Notes: generated by a model from the sequence alone, not told the origin. Counted from the stretch's first letter, positions 34,358 through 42,842 are shown. The stretch is DNA of 64,000 nt from JACDAN01 sp963801855 (GCA_963801855.1 CAWDGK010000005.1:310001-374000); one strand, 5' to 3'. Numbers and translations are program-made.

Positions 34358-34505
34358 CCGGCGAAGCCGGCCGTGGAAGGGGTCTGGGGAAACCGGGAGG
34401 TTGCCCCAGCGGGCGCCGTCAACGCAAATGCCCGGCGAAGCCGGCCGTGGAAGGGGTCTGGGGAAACCGGGAGGTTGCCCCAGCGGGCGCCGTCAACGAA
34501 ATGGC
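34358..34505. repeat. Tandem 74-bp repeat, two copies, hairpin-forming
   Basis: Two direct copies (34358-34431 and 34432-34505) differ only at the last few bases. Each contains GCCGGCGAAGCCGGC-type self-complementary sequence and a strong stem CTGGGG-A-AACC, loop GGGA, GGTT-G-CCCCAG. The block lies between tRNA-Lys and the superoxide dismutase promoter. The rest of the 34344-34587 gap holds a short hairpin after the tRNA and the sod promoter. I see no gene there. Confidence 0.85.
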
Positions 34506-34558
34506 CTGGCGCGAACCTCGGATGTTGCCCCGGCGCGCCGCAGACCACTCCCGCTCAC

Positions 34559-34564
34559 TAGGCT
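34559..34564 (+). promoter_or_regulatory. -10 box of the superoxide dismutase gene
   Basis: TAGGCT; the transcript would carry a short leader with GAGAGGAG five bases before the ATG at 34588. Confidence 0.5.
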
Positions 34565-34587
34565 GCTCCCGGACGAGAGGAGACAGC

Positions 34588-35194
34588 ATGGCATTCGACC
34601 TTCCCCCGCTTCCGTACGACTACGCGGCGCTCGAGCCGCACATCGACGAGCAGACGATGCGGGTCCACCACGACAAGCACCACCAGGCCTACGTGGACAA
34701 CGCGAACAAGGCACTCGCCGGCACCGAATGGGCGGACAGCCCGGTCGAGTCGGTGCTCGCGAGCCTCGACGCGATCCCGGAGGACATCCGCGCAGCCGTG
34801 CGCAACAACGCCGGCGGCCACGCAAACCACACGCTCTTCTGGGAGGTCATGAGCCCGGACGGCGGCGGGGAGCCTGAGGGCGATCTCCTGGCCGCGATCG
34901 ACGAGACTTTCGGTTCCGTGGGCGAGCTGAAGACGCTGATGAACGATGCGGGCGTCAAACGCTTCGGCAGCGGCTGGTCCTGGCTGGTGCGGGACGGTGG
35001 AGCTCTCTCCGTCCGCTCGACCCCGAATCAGGACAGCCCGGTGACGGACGGGCGAGACGCCGCTCCTCGGAATCGATGTCTGGGAGCACGCCTACTACCT
35101 CCAGTACCAGAACCGGCGACCGGATTACCTCGAGGCCTGGTGGAACGTCGTCAACTGGCCCGAGGTCTCCCGGCGCTTCCAGCAGGCGAGCTGA
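34588..35194 (+). CDS. Superoxide dismutase, Fe/Mn type (frameshifted)
   Basis: A ~202-residue dismutase starting MAFDLPPLPYDYAALEPHID. Metal ligands are His in MRVHHDKHH, His in GGHANHTLFW, and Asp and His in DVWEHAYYLQYQNRR. The last part is out of frame: one extra G in 35050-35052 must be removed to read SPVTDGETPLLGIDVWEHAYY and end VSRRFQQAS at 35194. It converts superoxide in the cytoplasm. A Shine-Dalgarno (GAGAGGAG) precedes the ATG. Single transcription unit. Confidence 0.92.
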
Positions 35195-35259
35195 CGGGCT
35201 AAAGAACCAGGACGAGCGGCCGATATCAGGGACCGACCCGCGTCTGGGGTCGATTTCCC

Positions 35260-36111
35260 ATGAGAACTGCGGTCGCCACAGTTTTTGCGTTTCTGTTGCT
35301 CGCGCCCAGCGCGTTCGCGGCCGGCGACCCCGAGATCGCCGCGCTGCAGGTGGGGCTGCGTCACAAGAACCTCTATGCGGGAACCGTCGACGGCGTTCTC
35401 GGCGGCGACACGGTCGCAGCGGTGCAGAAGCTGCAGCGCCGCGCCGGGCTGCAGGTCGACGGTGTTCCCGGCGCGCAGACGAAGAAGGCGCTCGGCCGGT
35501 ACGGGAAGCGCTCACCGCTCGGCAACCGGATCCTCGCCCCCGGGATGCGTGGCTGGGACGTCGCTGCGCTCCAGTTCGCCCTCGCTTGGCACGGGTTCCC
35601 CTCGGGCAACCTCGACGGTCATTTCGGCGGATCTACGGAGCGCGCTCTCCGAAAATTTCAGCTCTGGGCCCGCATACCGCTGGACGGCCGGGCCGGAGGC
35701 TCGACGGTGTCGGCGCTGAAGGCTCCGGTTCCGACCTGCCCGGTCTCGCTCGTCCCTCCCGTGGCAGCCACCTCCACCGATCTCTTCGGACCGCGCGGAA
35801 ACAGGTTCCACACCGGCCTGGACTATCCGGCGCCCTCCGGCACTCCGGTTTTCGCAGCCGCGTCGGGTCGAGTCACCTTCGCCGGCTGGAGCACGGGCGG
35901 CTGGGGAAATCTCGTGACGATCTCGCACCCGGGCGGCACCAGAACGCTCTACGCACATCTCTCCCGAGTCGGGGTGCGCGTAGGACAGCGCGTGCTGGCG
36001 GGCAATCGCATCGGCCGGGTCGGCACGAGCGGCAAATCCACGGGACCGCACCTGCACTTCGAAGTCCGGCTGCGTGGCGCAGCCGTCGACCCGCTTCCGG
36101 CGTTCGGCTAA
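35260..36111 (+). CDS. Secreted peptidoglycan-binding M23 peptidase
   Basis: A 283-residue exported protein: signal peptide (residues 3-20, AFLLLAPSAFAA), two PG_binding_1 repeats (ALQVGLRHKNLYAG... and ALQFALAWHGFPSGN..., about 26-80 and 95-150), then an M23 domain with NRFHTGLDYPAPSGTPVFA (H-x3-D) and TGPHLHFEVR (H-x-H). Zinc ligands are complete, so it is probably an active wall endopeptidase. The ATG at 35260 follows a small hairpin (CGACCC...GGGTCG, about 35236-35252). It ends 3 bases before the convergent histidine kinase stop. Confidence 0.9.
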   Translation: MRTAVATVFAFLLLAPSAFAAGDPEIAALQVGLRHKNLYAGTVDGVLGGDTVAAVQKLQRRAGLQVDGVPGAQTKKALGRYGKRSPLGNRILAPGMRGWDVAALQFALAWHGFPSGNLDGHFGGSTERALRKFQLWARIPLDGRAGGSTVSALKAPVPTCPVSLVPPVAATSTDLFGPRGNRFHTGLDYPAPSGTPVFAAASGRVTFAGWSTGGWGNLVTISHPGGTRTLYAHLSRVGVRVGQRVLAGNRIGRVGTSGKSTGPHLHFEVRLRGAAVDPLPAFG

Positions 36112-36114
36112 CGC

Positions 36115-36855
36115 CTAGGCCGCGAGCTCGCGGGGAAGCTCGAAGCAGAAGCGGGCTCCGGTGGGCTTCGCCGCCTCGTACTGGAGATCTCCACCGAGGG
36201 CGTTCGCGAACGACTTTGCGATCGCGAGACCGAGACCGGCTCCCTGCCTTCGGCGCGGCGACCCGTCTGCCTGTGAGAAGCGTTCGAAGAGGAGCGGGAC
36301 GAACTCGGACGGCACTCCCGGACCGTGATCCTGGATCACGAAGCGGACCTTGCTGTTCGGCAGGGCGTCGACCTCGACAGGCGGCTCTCCGTACCTGAAC
36401 GCATTCGTCAGCAGATTCGCGACCACTCGCTCGAAGGCATTGGGGTCGGTGTAGATCTCCAGTCGCGGCTCGACCGCGACCTCGACGTCGTCGAGACGAT
36501 CAGGCGCGATTCTCGTCAGCATCTCCTCGATTCGCTCACGCGGGTGGAAGCGGGTGGGCGTGAGGTTGACCGCCTGTGCATCGAGCCGTGAGAGGTCGAG
36601 TAGCTGCTCTGTGAGCTCGCCTAGCCGGCAGCTCTGCTGGTAGAGCGTCTTGCGTAGCTCCGCCAGCTGCTCCGGCGCGAGCTCCTCGCCGCGCAGATGA
36701 AGCGTCGCGGCGATGCCGTTGACCACGGCGATCGGCGTTCGGAGCTCGTGCGAGGCCAGGGCAATGAACTGGTTCCTCGCGTCGTCCAGGCGTTCGAACT
36801 CGGACAGCCGTGCTTCGAGCGCTCGAATCCTGTCGTTTTCGTCGATGTGTTTCAC
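36115..36855 (-). CDS. Soluble sensor histidine kinase
   Basis: A 246-residue kinase with an N-terminal coiled coil (ENDRIRALEARLSEFERLDDARNQF) but no sensor or membrane domain. The H-box is ALASHELRTPIAV (about residues 32-44). The ATP domain has NLLTNAFRY (N box), DHGPGVP (G1), FERFSQ (F box) and GAGLGLAIAKSF (G2). No response regulator is adjacent, so it is an orphan. GTG at 36855 is used without a clear ribosome site. Confidence 0.85.
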   Translation of the reverse strand: MKHIDENDRIRALEARLSEFERLDDARNQFIALASHELRTPIAVVNGIAATLHLRGEELAPEQLAELRKTLYQQSCRLGELTEQLLDLSRLDAQAVNLTPTRFHPRERIEEMLTRIAPDRLDDVEVAVEPRLEIYTDPNAFERVVANLLTNAFRYGEPPVEVDALPNSKVRFVIQDHGPGVPSEFVPLLFERFSQADGSPRRRQGAGLGLAIAKSFANALGGDLQYEAAKPTGARFCFELPRELAA

Positions 36856-36906
36856 CGCAGTCAGTGGCGGCGCGGGCGGCGAGGCCGCCCGCGCACTGCC
36901 GTTCTC

Positions 36907-37131
36907 TCAGACCGGCGGGGCCGGTCCGTCTTCCACGTACGTCGCGCGGCGACGTCCGCCGACGCCACCCCAGCTGGACCAGAACATCATCGAGAGCAGG
37001 AGACCTGCAATCCCGATGACCATGAGGATGACGCCGATGGCGTCCTCGCTGATTCCTGCGATATCGCTTTGCAGACCCCAGACGAGGATCGCACCGACGG
37101 CGATGAGCAACAGGCTTACTCCGAGTCCCAT
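36907..37131 (-). CDS. DUF6458-type small membrane protein
   Basis: A 74-residue protein with two helices (VSLLLIAVGAILVWGL and IGVILMVIGIAGLLLSMMFW) separated by GISEDAIG, then an Arg-rich tail. This arrangement is typical of the small actinobacterial DUF6458 family, whose function is unknown. AAGGAGG lies seven bases before the ATG at 37131. Divergent from coxB. Confidence 0.78.
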   Translation of the reverse strand: MGLGVSLLLIAVGAILVWGLQSDIAGISEDAIGVILMVIGIAGLLLSMMFWSSWGGVGGRRRATYVEDGPAPPV

Positions 37132-37218
37132 TCAGTGCCTCCTTGTGAGTGTCGTGGCGGGCGGGTGCGCACCACGAACGCCCCGGATGTACCCGCTCCG
37201 GCCTCCGGGCTAACTCGG

Positions 37219-37224
37219 TAGGCT
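37219..37224 (+). promoter_or_regulatory. -10 box of the cox operon, leaderless
   Basis: TAGGCT, seven bases before the coxB GTG at 37232. Confidence 0.6.
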
Positions 37225-37231
37225 CGCGGCG

Positions 37232-38017
37232 GTGCGCGCGGGGGCGCTGATTTGGCTGATCGTGGTCGCTCTTCTGTTCGCGGCAGGTGCGACCGCGGTC
37301 GCGATTTTTATTCCCTGGCTGCCCGAGCAGTCCTCCAAGGAAGCCGAGCGGATCGACTTCGTCTTCTGGTTCGTGACGGCGATCTGCATCTCGATCTTCG
37401 CCGTCGTCGCAGCGATCACCATGTATTCGGTCGTGAAGTTCCGGGCGAAACCGGACGACGACTCCGACGGCCCCCCGGTTCACGGTCACACGGGCATCGA
37501 GATCGCGTGGACGGTCGTTCCGCTCGTCCTCGTGATCGCGATGATCATCGTCAGCTCGGTCGCACTCGCGCAGAACGAGTCGGTTCCCGACGACGCCCTG
37601 CGAGTCGAGGTGTGGGGCCAGCAGTACGCGTGGACGTTCCTGTACCCGCCCGAGGGCAAGGACCCCGGCGAGGACAACATGGCGTGCGTGCGCCGCGACG
37701 AAGCGATCATGGAGGACGGATGCAAGGCCTCGGCGAACCTGCAGCTCCCGGTCGACCGGTCTACCCGTCTCTATCTCTCGGCGAGAGACGTCATCCACTC
37801 CTTCTGGGTGCCTGAGTTCCGCCAGAAGCAGGACGCGGTACCGGGAATCACGACCGAGATCACGGTCACGCCGACGAAGACCGGCAGCTATCGCCTGATC
37901 TGCACCGAGCTGTGCGGGCTCGGCCATTCCCTGATGCGCACCCGGGCGATCGTTGTCTCCCCTGCCGACTTCCAGCGCTGGCTATCTTCGCGTGCCACTC
38001 CAGGGGGGATGAGTTGA
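37232..38017 (+). CDS. coxB: Cytochrome c oxidase subunit II
   Basis: A 261-residue membrane subunit with two N-terminal helices (about 5-28 and 45-70) and a cupredoxin domain carrying the binuclear CuA site: DVIHSFWVPEF, then CTELCGLGHSLM (Cys, Cys, His, Met). It accepts electrons from cytochrome c. There is no fused cytochrome c domain, so a separate c-type cytochrome such as the dihaem protein at 42206 is a candidate donor. GTG start, apparently leaderless. The stop overlaps the TTG of coxA (TTGA). Confidence 0.95.
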   Translation: MRAGALIWLIVVALLFAAGATAVAIFIPWLPEQSSKEAERIDFVFWFVTAICISIFAVVAAITMYSVVKFRAKPDDDSDGPPVHGHTGIEIAWTVVPLVLVIAMIIVSSVALAQNESVPDDALRVEVWGQQYAWTFLYPPEGKDPGEDNMACVRRDEAIMEDGCKASANLQLPVDRSTRLYLSARDVIHSFWVPEFRQKQDAVPGITTEITVTPTKTGSYRLICTELCGLGHSLMRTRAIVVSPADFQRWLSSRATPGGMS

Positions 38018-39957
38018 GCACGGTCCACGAGCACGCCGACCACGACGCCCACGCGCAGGCTGCGCCGCCGCCTCCCCGGACGGGCGTGCGCCGGCTGATG
38101 GCGCCCGGCTGGGTTCGCGCCATCTGGATGACCGCGCTCTTCGCGTCGCTCGGCTTCGCGCTGGTTGTCGGCATTCGGGCGCTCGCGGGCTGGGACCCGG
38201 TCGTCGACTGGGAGCCGATCATCACGGTCGCATTCCTGACCGCGGCTCCGCTCGGGTTCCTCTCGGGACTCGGGGCGTTCGACTACTGGCTCGCGTGGGC
38301 ATTCGGCAAGCCGACCCGGCCGGACGACCACTCGGGCCACGGCGCGAAGCGGTGGAACGACTACTTCCGGATCAACACGGACCACAAGGTGATCGGCGTC
38401 CAGTACGTCGTCACCACGGTCTTCTTCTTCCTGGCGGGCGGGATGATGGCGATGCTCGTCCGCGCCGAGCTCGCGACGCCCGAGGCGGACTTCGTCGATC
38501 CGCAGACCTACAACGAGCTCTTCACGGCTCACGCGGCGCTGATGATCTTCCTGTTCGTGATCCCGGCCTTCGCCGGCCTCGCGAACTACGTGCTGCCGAT
38601 CATGATCGGCGCGCCCGACATGGCGTTCCCGCGCCTGAACGCCCTGTCTTACTGGCTGCTCCCGATCGCCGGAATCATGATGCTGTCGAGCTTCTTCTTC
38701 CCCGGATTCGGCGCCGGCTGGACGAACTACGCGCCGCTCTCGGTCGAGCAGCCGTTCGGGAACATCTTCTTCACGATGGCCGTCCAGTGGGCAGGTGCGT
38801 CGTCGATCGCGACTGCGCTCAACTTCCTGGTCACCATCATCACGATGCGGGCGCCGGGGATGACCTTCTGGCGCATGCCGCTTCTCGTCTGGGCGAACTT
38901 CACGACCTCACTGCTCGTCGTGATCGCGACGCCGTTCATCGCCGGCTCACAGTTCTTCGTCACCTTCGACAAGCTGATGCACACGCATTACTTCGACGTG
39001 GAGGGCGGCGGGTACGCGCTCGGCTACCAGCACATCTTCTGGTTCTACTCGCACCCGGCGGTCTACATCATGATCCTGCCCGGCTTCGGGATCGTCTCGG
39101 AGGTGATCTCCGCGATGTCGCGGAAGCCGATCTTCGGCTACCGGCTGATGGCGCTTTCGCTCGTCGCGATCCTGATCCTCGGCTTCTCGGTCTGGGCCCA
39201 CCACATGTTCGTCGCCGGCATGGCGACCTGGCTCCGCGTGCCGATGATGATCACGACGCTGCTCATCGCCGTGCCGACCGGGATCAAGGTGTTCTCCTGG
39301 TTAGCCACGACCTGGGAAGGCAAGATCAACTTCGCGACGCCGATGTTATGGGCGCTCGGCTTCGTCTCCATGTTCGTGATCGGCGGCCTCTCCGGGATCT
39401 TCCTCGGCTCGGTTCCGATCGACATCCACACGTCGGACACCTACTACGTGGTGGCGCACATCCACTACGTCCTGTTAGGCGGCTCCCTCTTCACGATCTT
39501 CGCGGGCTTCTACTACTGGTTCCCGAAGATGACGGGGCGGATGTACAACGAGACGCTCGGGAAGATCCATTTCTGGGGCACGTTCATCGGCGTCAACGCG
39601 ACGTTCTTCCCGATGCACATCATCGGCGTCCAGGGCCAGCCGAGACGGGTCTACACGTACGAGGACCAATTCAGCGAGTGGAACCTCTTCATCTCGATCT
39701 CCTCCTTCGCCCTCGGCGCCTCGTTCCTCGTCTTCGTCTACAACATGACCGTGAGCTGGGCCCGCGGCGCGCCCGCTCCGGCGAATCCCTGGCGCGCGCT
39801 CACGCTCGAGTGGCAGGTCTCCTCGCCGCCGCCGCTCTTCAACTTCGACGAGATCCCGCAGGTCGTCGGCAACCCCTATGAGTACGGCGTGCCGGGCGCC
39901 AAGCACGCGATCCTGAGCGGCGACCGAGATGCGGCGACCGAGGAGGTGCGGCGTTGA
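38014..39957 (+). CDS. coxA: Cytochrome c oxidase subunit I (A2-type haem-copper oxidase)
   Basis: A 647-residue catalytic subunit. The His-rich N-terminus (STVHEHADHDAHAQ) precedes about 14 helices. Haem ligand His is in FTAHAALMIFLF, the CuB/Tyr-link motif is FYSHPAVYIMILPGFG, the second CuB pair is AHHMFVAG, and haem ligands are in YYVVAHIHYVLLGG. The Glu of A1 enzymes (HPEVY) is replaced, and Tyr-Ser precedes the His, which is the A2-type D-channel signature. The TTG at 38014 overlaps the coxB stop and follows AGGGGGG. The C-terminus extends beyond the last helix. Confidence 0.95.
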   Translation: MSTVHEHADHDAHAQAAPPPPRTGVRRLMAPGWVRAIWMTALFASLGFALVVGIRALAGWDPVVDWEPIITVAFLTAAPLGFLSGLGAFDYWLAWAFGKPTRPDDHSGHGAKRWNDYFRINTDHKVIGVQYVVTTVFFFLAGGMMAMLVRAELATPEADFVDPQTYNELFTAHAALMIFLFVIPAFAGLANYVLPIMIGAPDMAFPRLNALSYWLLPIAGIMMLSSFFFPGFGAGWTNYAPLSVEQPFGNIFFTMAVQWAGASSIATALNFLVTIITMRAPGMTFWRMPLLVWANFTTSLLVVIATPFIAGSQFFVTFDKLMHTHYFDVEGGGYALGYQHIFWFYSHPAVYIMILPGFGIVSEVISAMSRKPIFGYRLMALSLVAILILGFSVWAHHMFVAGMATWLRVPMMITTLLIAVPTGIKVFSWLATTWEGKINFATPMLWALGFVSMFVIGGLSGIFLGSVPIDIHTSDTYYVVAHIHYVLLGGSLFTIFAGFYYWFPKMTGRMYNETLGKIHFWGTFIGVNATFFPMHIIGVQGQPRRVYTYEDQFSEWNLFISISSFALGASFLVFVYNMTVSWARGAPAPANPWRALTLEWQVSSPPPLFNFDEIPQVVGNPYEYGVPGAKHAILSGDRDAATEEVRR

Positions 39958-40811
39958 GGCACGTCCTGGTCGTCGCGAACGAGACGGTCACGGGCGCCGG
40001 CCTGATCGAGGCCGTCAAGAAGAAGGCCGCGGAGCAGGACGTCGAGCTCGTGACGGTCCTCGCGCCCGTGTCCACCCCGCAGACCGGGTACGTCGTCTAC
40101 GAGGACACCCGGCGCGCCGCGGCGGGCAGGCGGCTGGACCGCACGCTCGCGCAGCTTCGAGAGGCCGGGGTGCCGGCCCACGGCCTCGTGCTCGAGAGCG
40201 ACCCGGAGTCGGCGGTCCGCGACGCCTTCGGGATGCTCGACCCCAGGCCGACGGACATCATCGTGTCGACGCATCCGCTCCAGAAGTCCGGGTGGTTGCG
40301 GAAGAACGTCGTCGACAGGATCAAGAAGGCCGCCGGCGATGTCCCCGTGGAGCACGTCGTCGTCGACCTGGACCGCGAGGAGGGCCAGAAGAACGTGCTG
40401 GTCGTCGCCAACGAGACGGTCCTCGGCGAGGCATTGATCGCGCGCATCCGCGAGCGCGCAGAACGCGGTCCGGCGAGCTTCCTGATCATCTCTCCGCAGA
40501 GTGACCCGAACCAGTCCGCGCATCCGGAGGCGGAGCGGCGTCTGCGCCGCGCGCTCTCTGCGCTCCGTGCGGCCGGCATCGAGGTCCACGGCCAGGTCTC
40601 GCATCCGGATCCGTACACCGCTGCGATGCACGCGATCGAAGACGAGCGTGTCGACGAGGTGATCGTCTCGACTTTCGAGCCGGCCCGGTCGCCGTGGATG
40701 CGGAAGAACCTCGTTCAGCGCATTCACAACGACGCGAAGATCCCGGTGGAGCACGTCGTCATCTCCGCAGACGAAGTGGATGCCCACCCGCCCCCGGTGG
40801 CCGCCGAATGA
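39954..40811 (+). CDS. Tandem Usp-like domain protein in the cox operon
   Basis: A 285-residue soluble protein built from two related alpha/beta domains (residues 1-142 and 146-275). Each starts LVVANETV-x-G and ends with STHP/STFE, W-x-RK and PVEHVVVD or PVEHVVIS. The fold resembles universal stress proteins. I cannot see the G-x2-G-x9-G-S/T nucleotide loop of ATP-binding Usp. Its location between coxA and coxC, with TTG overlapping the coxA stop and an ATGA overlap with coxC, indicates a role tied to oxidase expression, assembly or sensing; none is established. Confidence 0.75.
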   Translation: MRHVLVVANETVTGAGLIEAVKKKAAEQDVELVTVLAPVSTPQTGYVVYEDTRRAAAGRRLDRTLAQLREAGVPAHGLVLESDPESAVRDAFGMLDPRPTDIIVSTHPLQKSGWLRKNVVDRIKKAAGDVPVEHVVVDLDREEGQKNVLVVANETVLGEALIARIRERAERGPASFLIISPQSDPNQSAHPEAERRLRRALSALRAAGIEVHGQVSHPDPYTAAMHAIEDERVDEVIVSTFEPARSPWMRKNLVQRIHNDAKIPVEHVVISADEVDAHPPPVAAE

Positions 40812-41410
40812 GCGCGCACGCGGAGACCGCCCATCACGGCGCTCATCCGCCCGAGGCGAATCAGAGCTCGCGCGTCGACTCGGCGACGCTCGGGATGCTC
40901 CTCTTCATCGCGTCGGAGATCATGCTCTTCGGGTCGTTCTTCACGGCCTATTTCTTCATCCGCGTGAACGGCAATGCCGAATGGCCGCTCGAGCCGTTCC
41001 ATCTGCCGAAGTTCGTCGCCGGGGTGAACACCGCGATCCTCGTGACCTCGAGCTTCACGATCCACTGGGCTCTCCAGTCGATCAAGAGGGGGAATCGGAT
41101 CGGCCTTCAGGCCGGGCTCGTCCTCACTCTCGCGCTCGGCACGACTTTCCTCGTGACGCAGATGCTCGAGTACGCACGGGTCGGATTCTCACCGGCCGAC
41201 GGCGCGTTTGGAACCATCTTCTACGGGCTCACCGGGCTGCACGGCGCCCACGTCTTCGTCGGGCTCACGCTCCTCACGTTCGCGACGATTCGCTCCTTCC
41301 GCGGACACTTCAGCCCCTCGCATCACCACGGTGTCGAGATCCCGGGGATCTACTGGCACTTCGTCGACGTAATGTGGATCGTGGTCTACGCGACGATCTA
41401 CCTGCTCTAG
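40808..41410 (+). CDS. coxC: Cytochrome c oxidase subunit III
   Basis: A 200-residue membrane subunit with five predicted helices, the short form of the family. It has the N-terminal His-rich stretch MSAHAETAHHGAHPPEANQ, then MLLFIASEIMLFGSFFTAYF (helix I with the conserved Glu), YGLTGLHGAHVFVGL and SPSHHHGVEIPGIYWHFVDVMWIVVY. It stabilises subunit I. ATGA overlap with the Usp-like gene shows coupling; the next gene follows after 4 bases. Confidence 0.95.
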   Translation: MSAHAETAHHGAHPPEANQSSRVDSATLGMLLFIASEIMLFGSFFTAYFFIRVNGNAEWPLEPFHLPKFVAGVNTAILVTSSFTIHWALQSIKRGNRIGLQAGLVLTLALGTTFLVTQMLEYARVGFSPADGAFGTIFYGLTGLHGAHVFVGLTLLTFATIRSFRGHFSPSHHHGVEIPGIYWHFVDVMWIVVYATIYLL

Positions 41411-41414
41411 GGCG

Positions 41415-42053
41415 ATGCGGAACCCGTTCAGGAACGAGGCGGATGCATTCCGGCTCGTCCTGCTCACGGTCGGCTACTTCGCGCTGATCGTTCTCGCTGC
41501 GGCGATGAACACGTGGTTCGGGCTTGCGGTCTTCGTGTTCCTGACGGTGATCGCGGTCGGCGCCATGATCCGGGCGCGCAGGGAGCTACCGCGTCAGAGC
41601 GCGGTCATCCATCCCAGCCCGGCCGGCGAGCGCCGAATCCTCGTGATCGCGAACGAGACCGTGGCCGGCGAGACGCTCCGGGCCCAGATCCGGGAGCGCT
41701 CGGAAGGCTCGGAGGTGCGCGTGCGCGTCATCTGCCCTGCCCTGGTCTCTCCGATGAAGTACTTCGCCTCGGACGAGGACGCGGGCAGGGCACAGGCCCT
41801 CGAACGGCTGGAGAGCAGCCTGGCCGGGCTACGGGATGCCGGCCTGGCCGCAGAGGGCGAGGTCGGCGACGCCGATCCCCTCCAGGCGATCGAGGACAAC
41901 CTCAGAACCTTCGGCGCCGACGAGGTGATCATCTCGACACACCCGGCAGGGAAGTCCCAGTGGCTCGAGCGAGGAGTCGTCCGCGCTGCCCGCCAGCGCT
42001 TCGACGTCCCGATCACGCACGTGGTCGTCGATCTGGCCGCAGAACGCGGTTGA
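41415..42053 (+). CDS. Two-helix membrane protein fused to a Usp-like domain
   Basis: A 212-residue protein. Residues 1-58 contain two helices (LVLLTVGYFALIVLAAAM and WFGLAVFVFLTVIAVGAM) arranged like the small subunit IV of actinobacterial oxidases. Residues 72-210 are a third copy of the Usp-like domain seen in the gene at 39954 (ILVIANETVAGE, IISTHPAGKSQW, PITHVVVD). It follows coxC by 4 bases. No separate subunit IV gene is present, so this may be its functional replacement anchoring a regulatory domain to the oxidase. That is inference. Confidence 0.72.
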   Translation: MRNPFRNEADAFRLVLLTVGYFALIVLAAAMNTWFGLAVFVFLTVIAVGAMIRARRELPRQSAVIHPSPAGERRILVIANETVAGETLRAQIRERSEGSEVRVRVICPALVSPMKYFASDEDAGRAQALERLESSLAGLRDAGLAAEGEVGDADPLQAIEDNLRTFGADEVIISTHPAGKSQWLERGVVRAARQRFDVPITHVVVDLAAERG

Positions 42054-42064
42054 TCTCGCGGCGG

Positions 42065-42081
42065 GACGGGCTCTGCCCGTC
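42065..42081. terminator. Hairpin after the cox operon
   Basis: GACGGG-CTCTG-CCCGTC immediately after the last cox-operon gene, in the convergent region with the dihaem cytochrome gene. Confidence 0.55.
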
Positions 42082-42170
42082 ACGCTCGGGAGACAGACGA
42101 CAGCTCGCCCTACGATCGGGCCCGGCAGTCGCGCACGCGCAGCGAAGCGGCGCCCGGCTTCAAGGACGTC

Positions 42171-42193
42171 GTGGAAAGTCGAAGACTTTCCGC
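42171..42193. terminator. Hairpin between convergent cox operon and cytochrome c gene
   Basis: GTGGAAAGTC, loop GAA, GACTTTCCGC: a ten-pair stem, symmetrical, able to stop transcription from either side. The 150-base gap (42054-42205) otherwise holds nothing I can identify. Confidence 0.6.
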
Positions 42194-42205
42194 GAAACGA
42201 GGGCG

Positions 42206-42841
42206 CTAGCCCGACGTAACGCGGACGATGTACTGCGCGAGCGCGCGGACCTGCTCATCCGTCAGGCGGTCGCCGAACGCGGGCATGGCGCCGCCGCCGC
42301 TCTTGATCTGCTCGAACGACTCTTCGAAGTTCGGCTTCGACTGGTCGAGGTTCGGCCCGACGGTGCCGGTCGTGCCCGCGTCGGAGAGCACGTGGCAGGA
42401 GCCGCAGTTCGACGTGAAGAGCGTCTTCGCGTCGTTCGAGTCGGACCCGCCCTGAACTCCCACCGTCGCTTTCGGCTGCGCGGCGACTTGTGCCACGTAG
42501 ACGGCGACTGCATCCGCTTCGTCTCCGTCGAGCAGATCCTCGGGCATCGGAGGTACCGGGTAGTCGATCTGGTGCCGAACCGTCTCTCGGATCACGCTCT
42601 CGTCGAACCCTTCCATTCGTGCCGCCGCGAAGGCTGCGTCGAGGTTCGGCCCGCTCACGGGATTGTCAGGGGAGGAGCCCTCGGTTCCCGCCTCCCGCAA
42701 GGTGTGACACGAGCCACATTTCTGCTGGAAGAGCACCTTGCCCTGTCCGGCGTCGGCGGCTTCGCTCGTCAGTCCGTCGGTGCCGCAACCGACGAGCGCG
42801 AGAGCCGCCAAAGCAATGAGAGCGGCGCGCAAGGCGCCCAA
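42206..42841 (-). CDS. Dihaem cytochrome c lipoprotein
   Basis: A 211-residue exported protein with a lipobox (LALVGC, Cys about residue 19) and two class-I cytochrome c domains, each with CGSCH (about residues 42-46 and 147-151) and Met ligands in PPMPEDLL and GAMPAFGD. It is probably anchored outside the membrane as electron carrier to the oxidase encoded on the opposite strand. Its second domain is clearly related to the haem domain of the gene at 52532. TTG at 42841 is used, with GGGAGGGG about eight bases upstream, which lies inside the 166-bp palindrome. Confidence 0.88.
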   Translation of the reverse strand: MGALRAALIALAALALVGCGTDGLTSEAADAGQGKVLFQQKCGSCHTLREAGTEGSSPDNPVSGPNLDAAFAAARMEGFDESVIRETVRHQIDYPVPPMPEDLLDGDEADAVAVYVAQVAAQPKATVGVQGGSDSNDAKTLFTSNCGSCHVLSDAGTTGTVGPNLDQSKPNFEESFEQIKSGGGAMPAFGDRLTDEQVRALAQYIVRVTSG

Positions 42842-42842
42842 T

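Noticed and set aside
34358..34505. CRISPR-like array
   Set aside because: Only two directly abutting 74-bp units with no spacers and no cas genes.
34271..34505. Integration site of a mobile element at tRNA-Lys
   Set aside because: No integrase, no second copy of the tRNA 3' end and no accessory gene cargo downstream.
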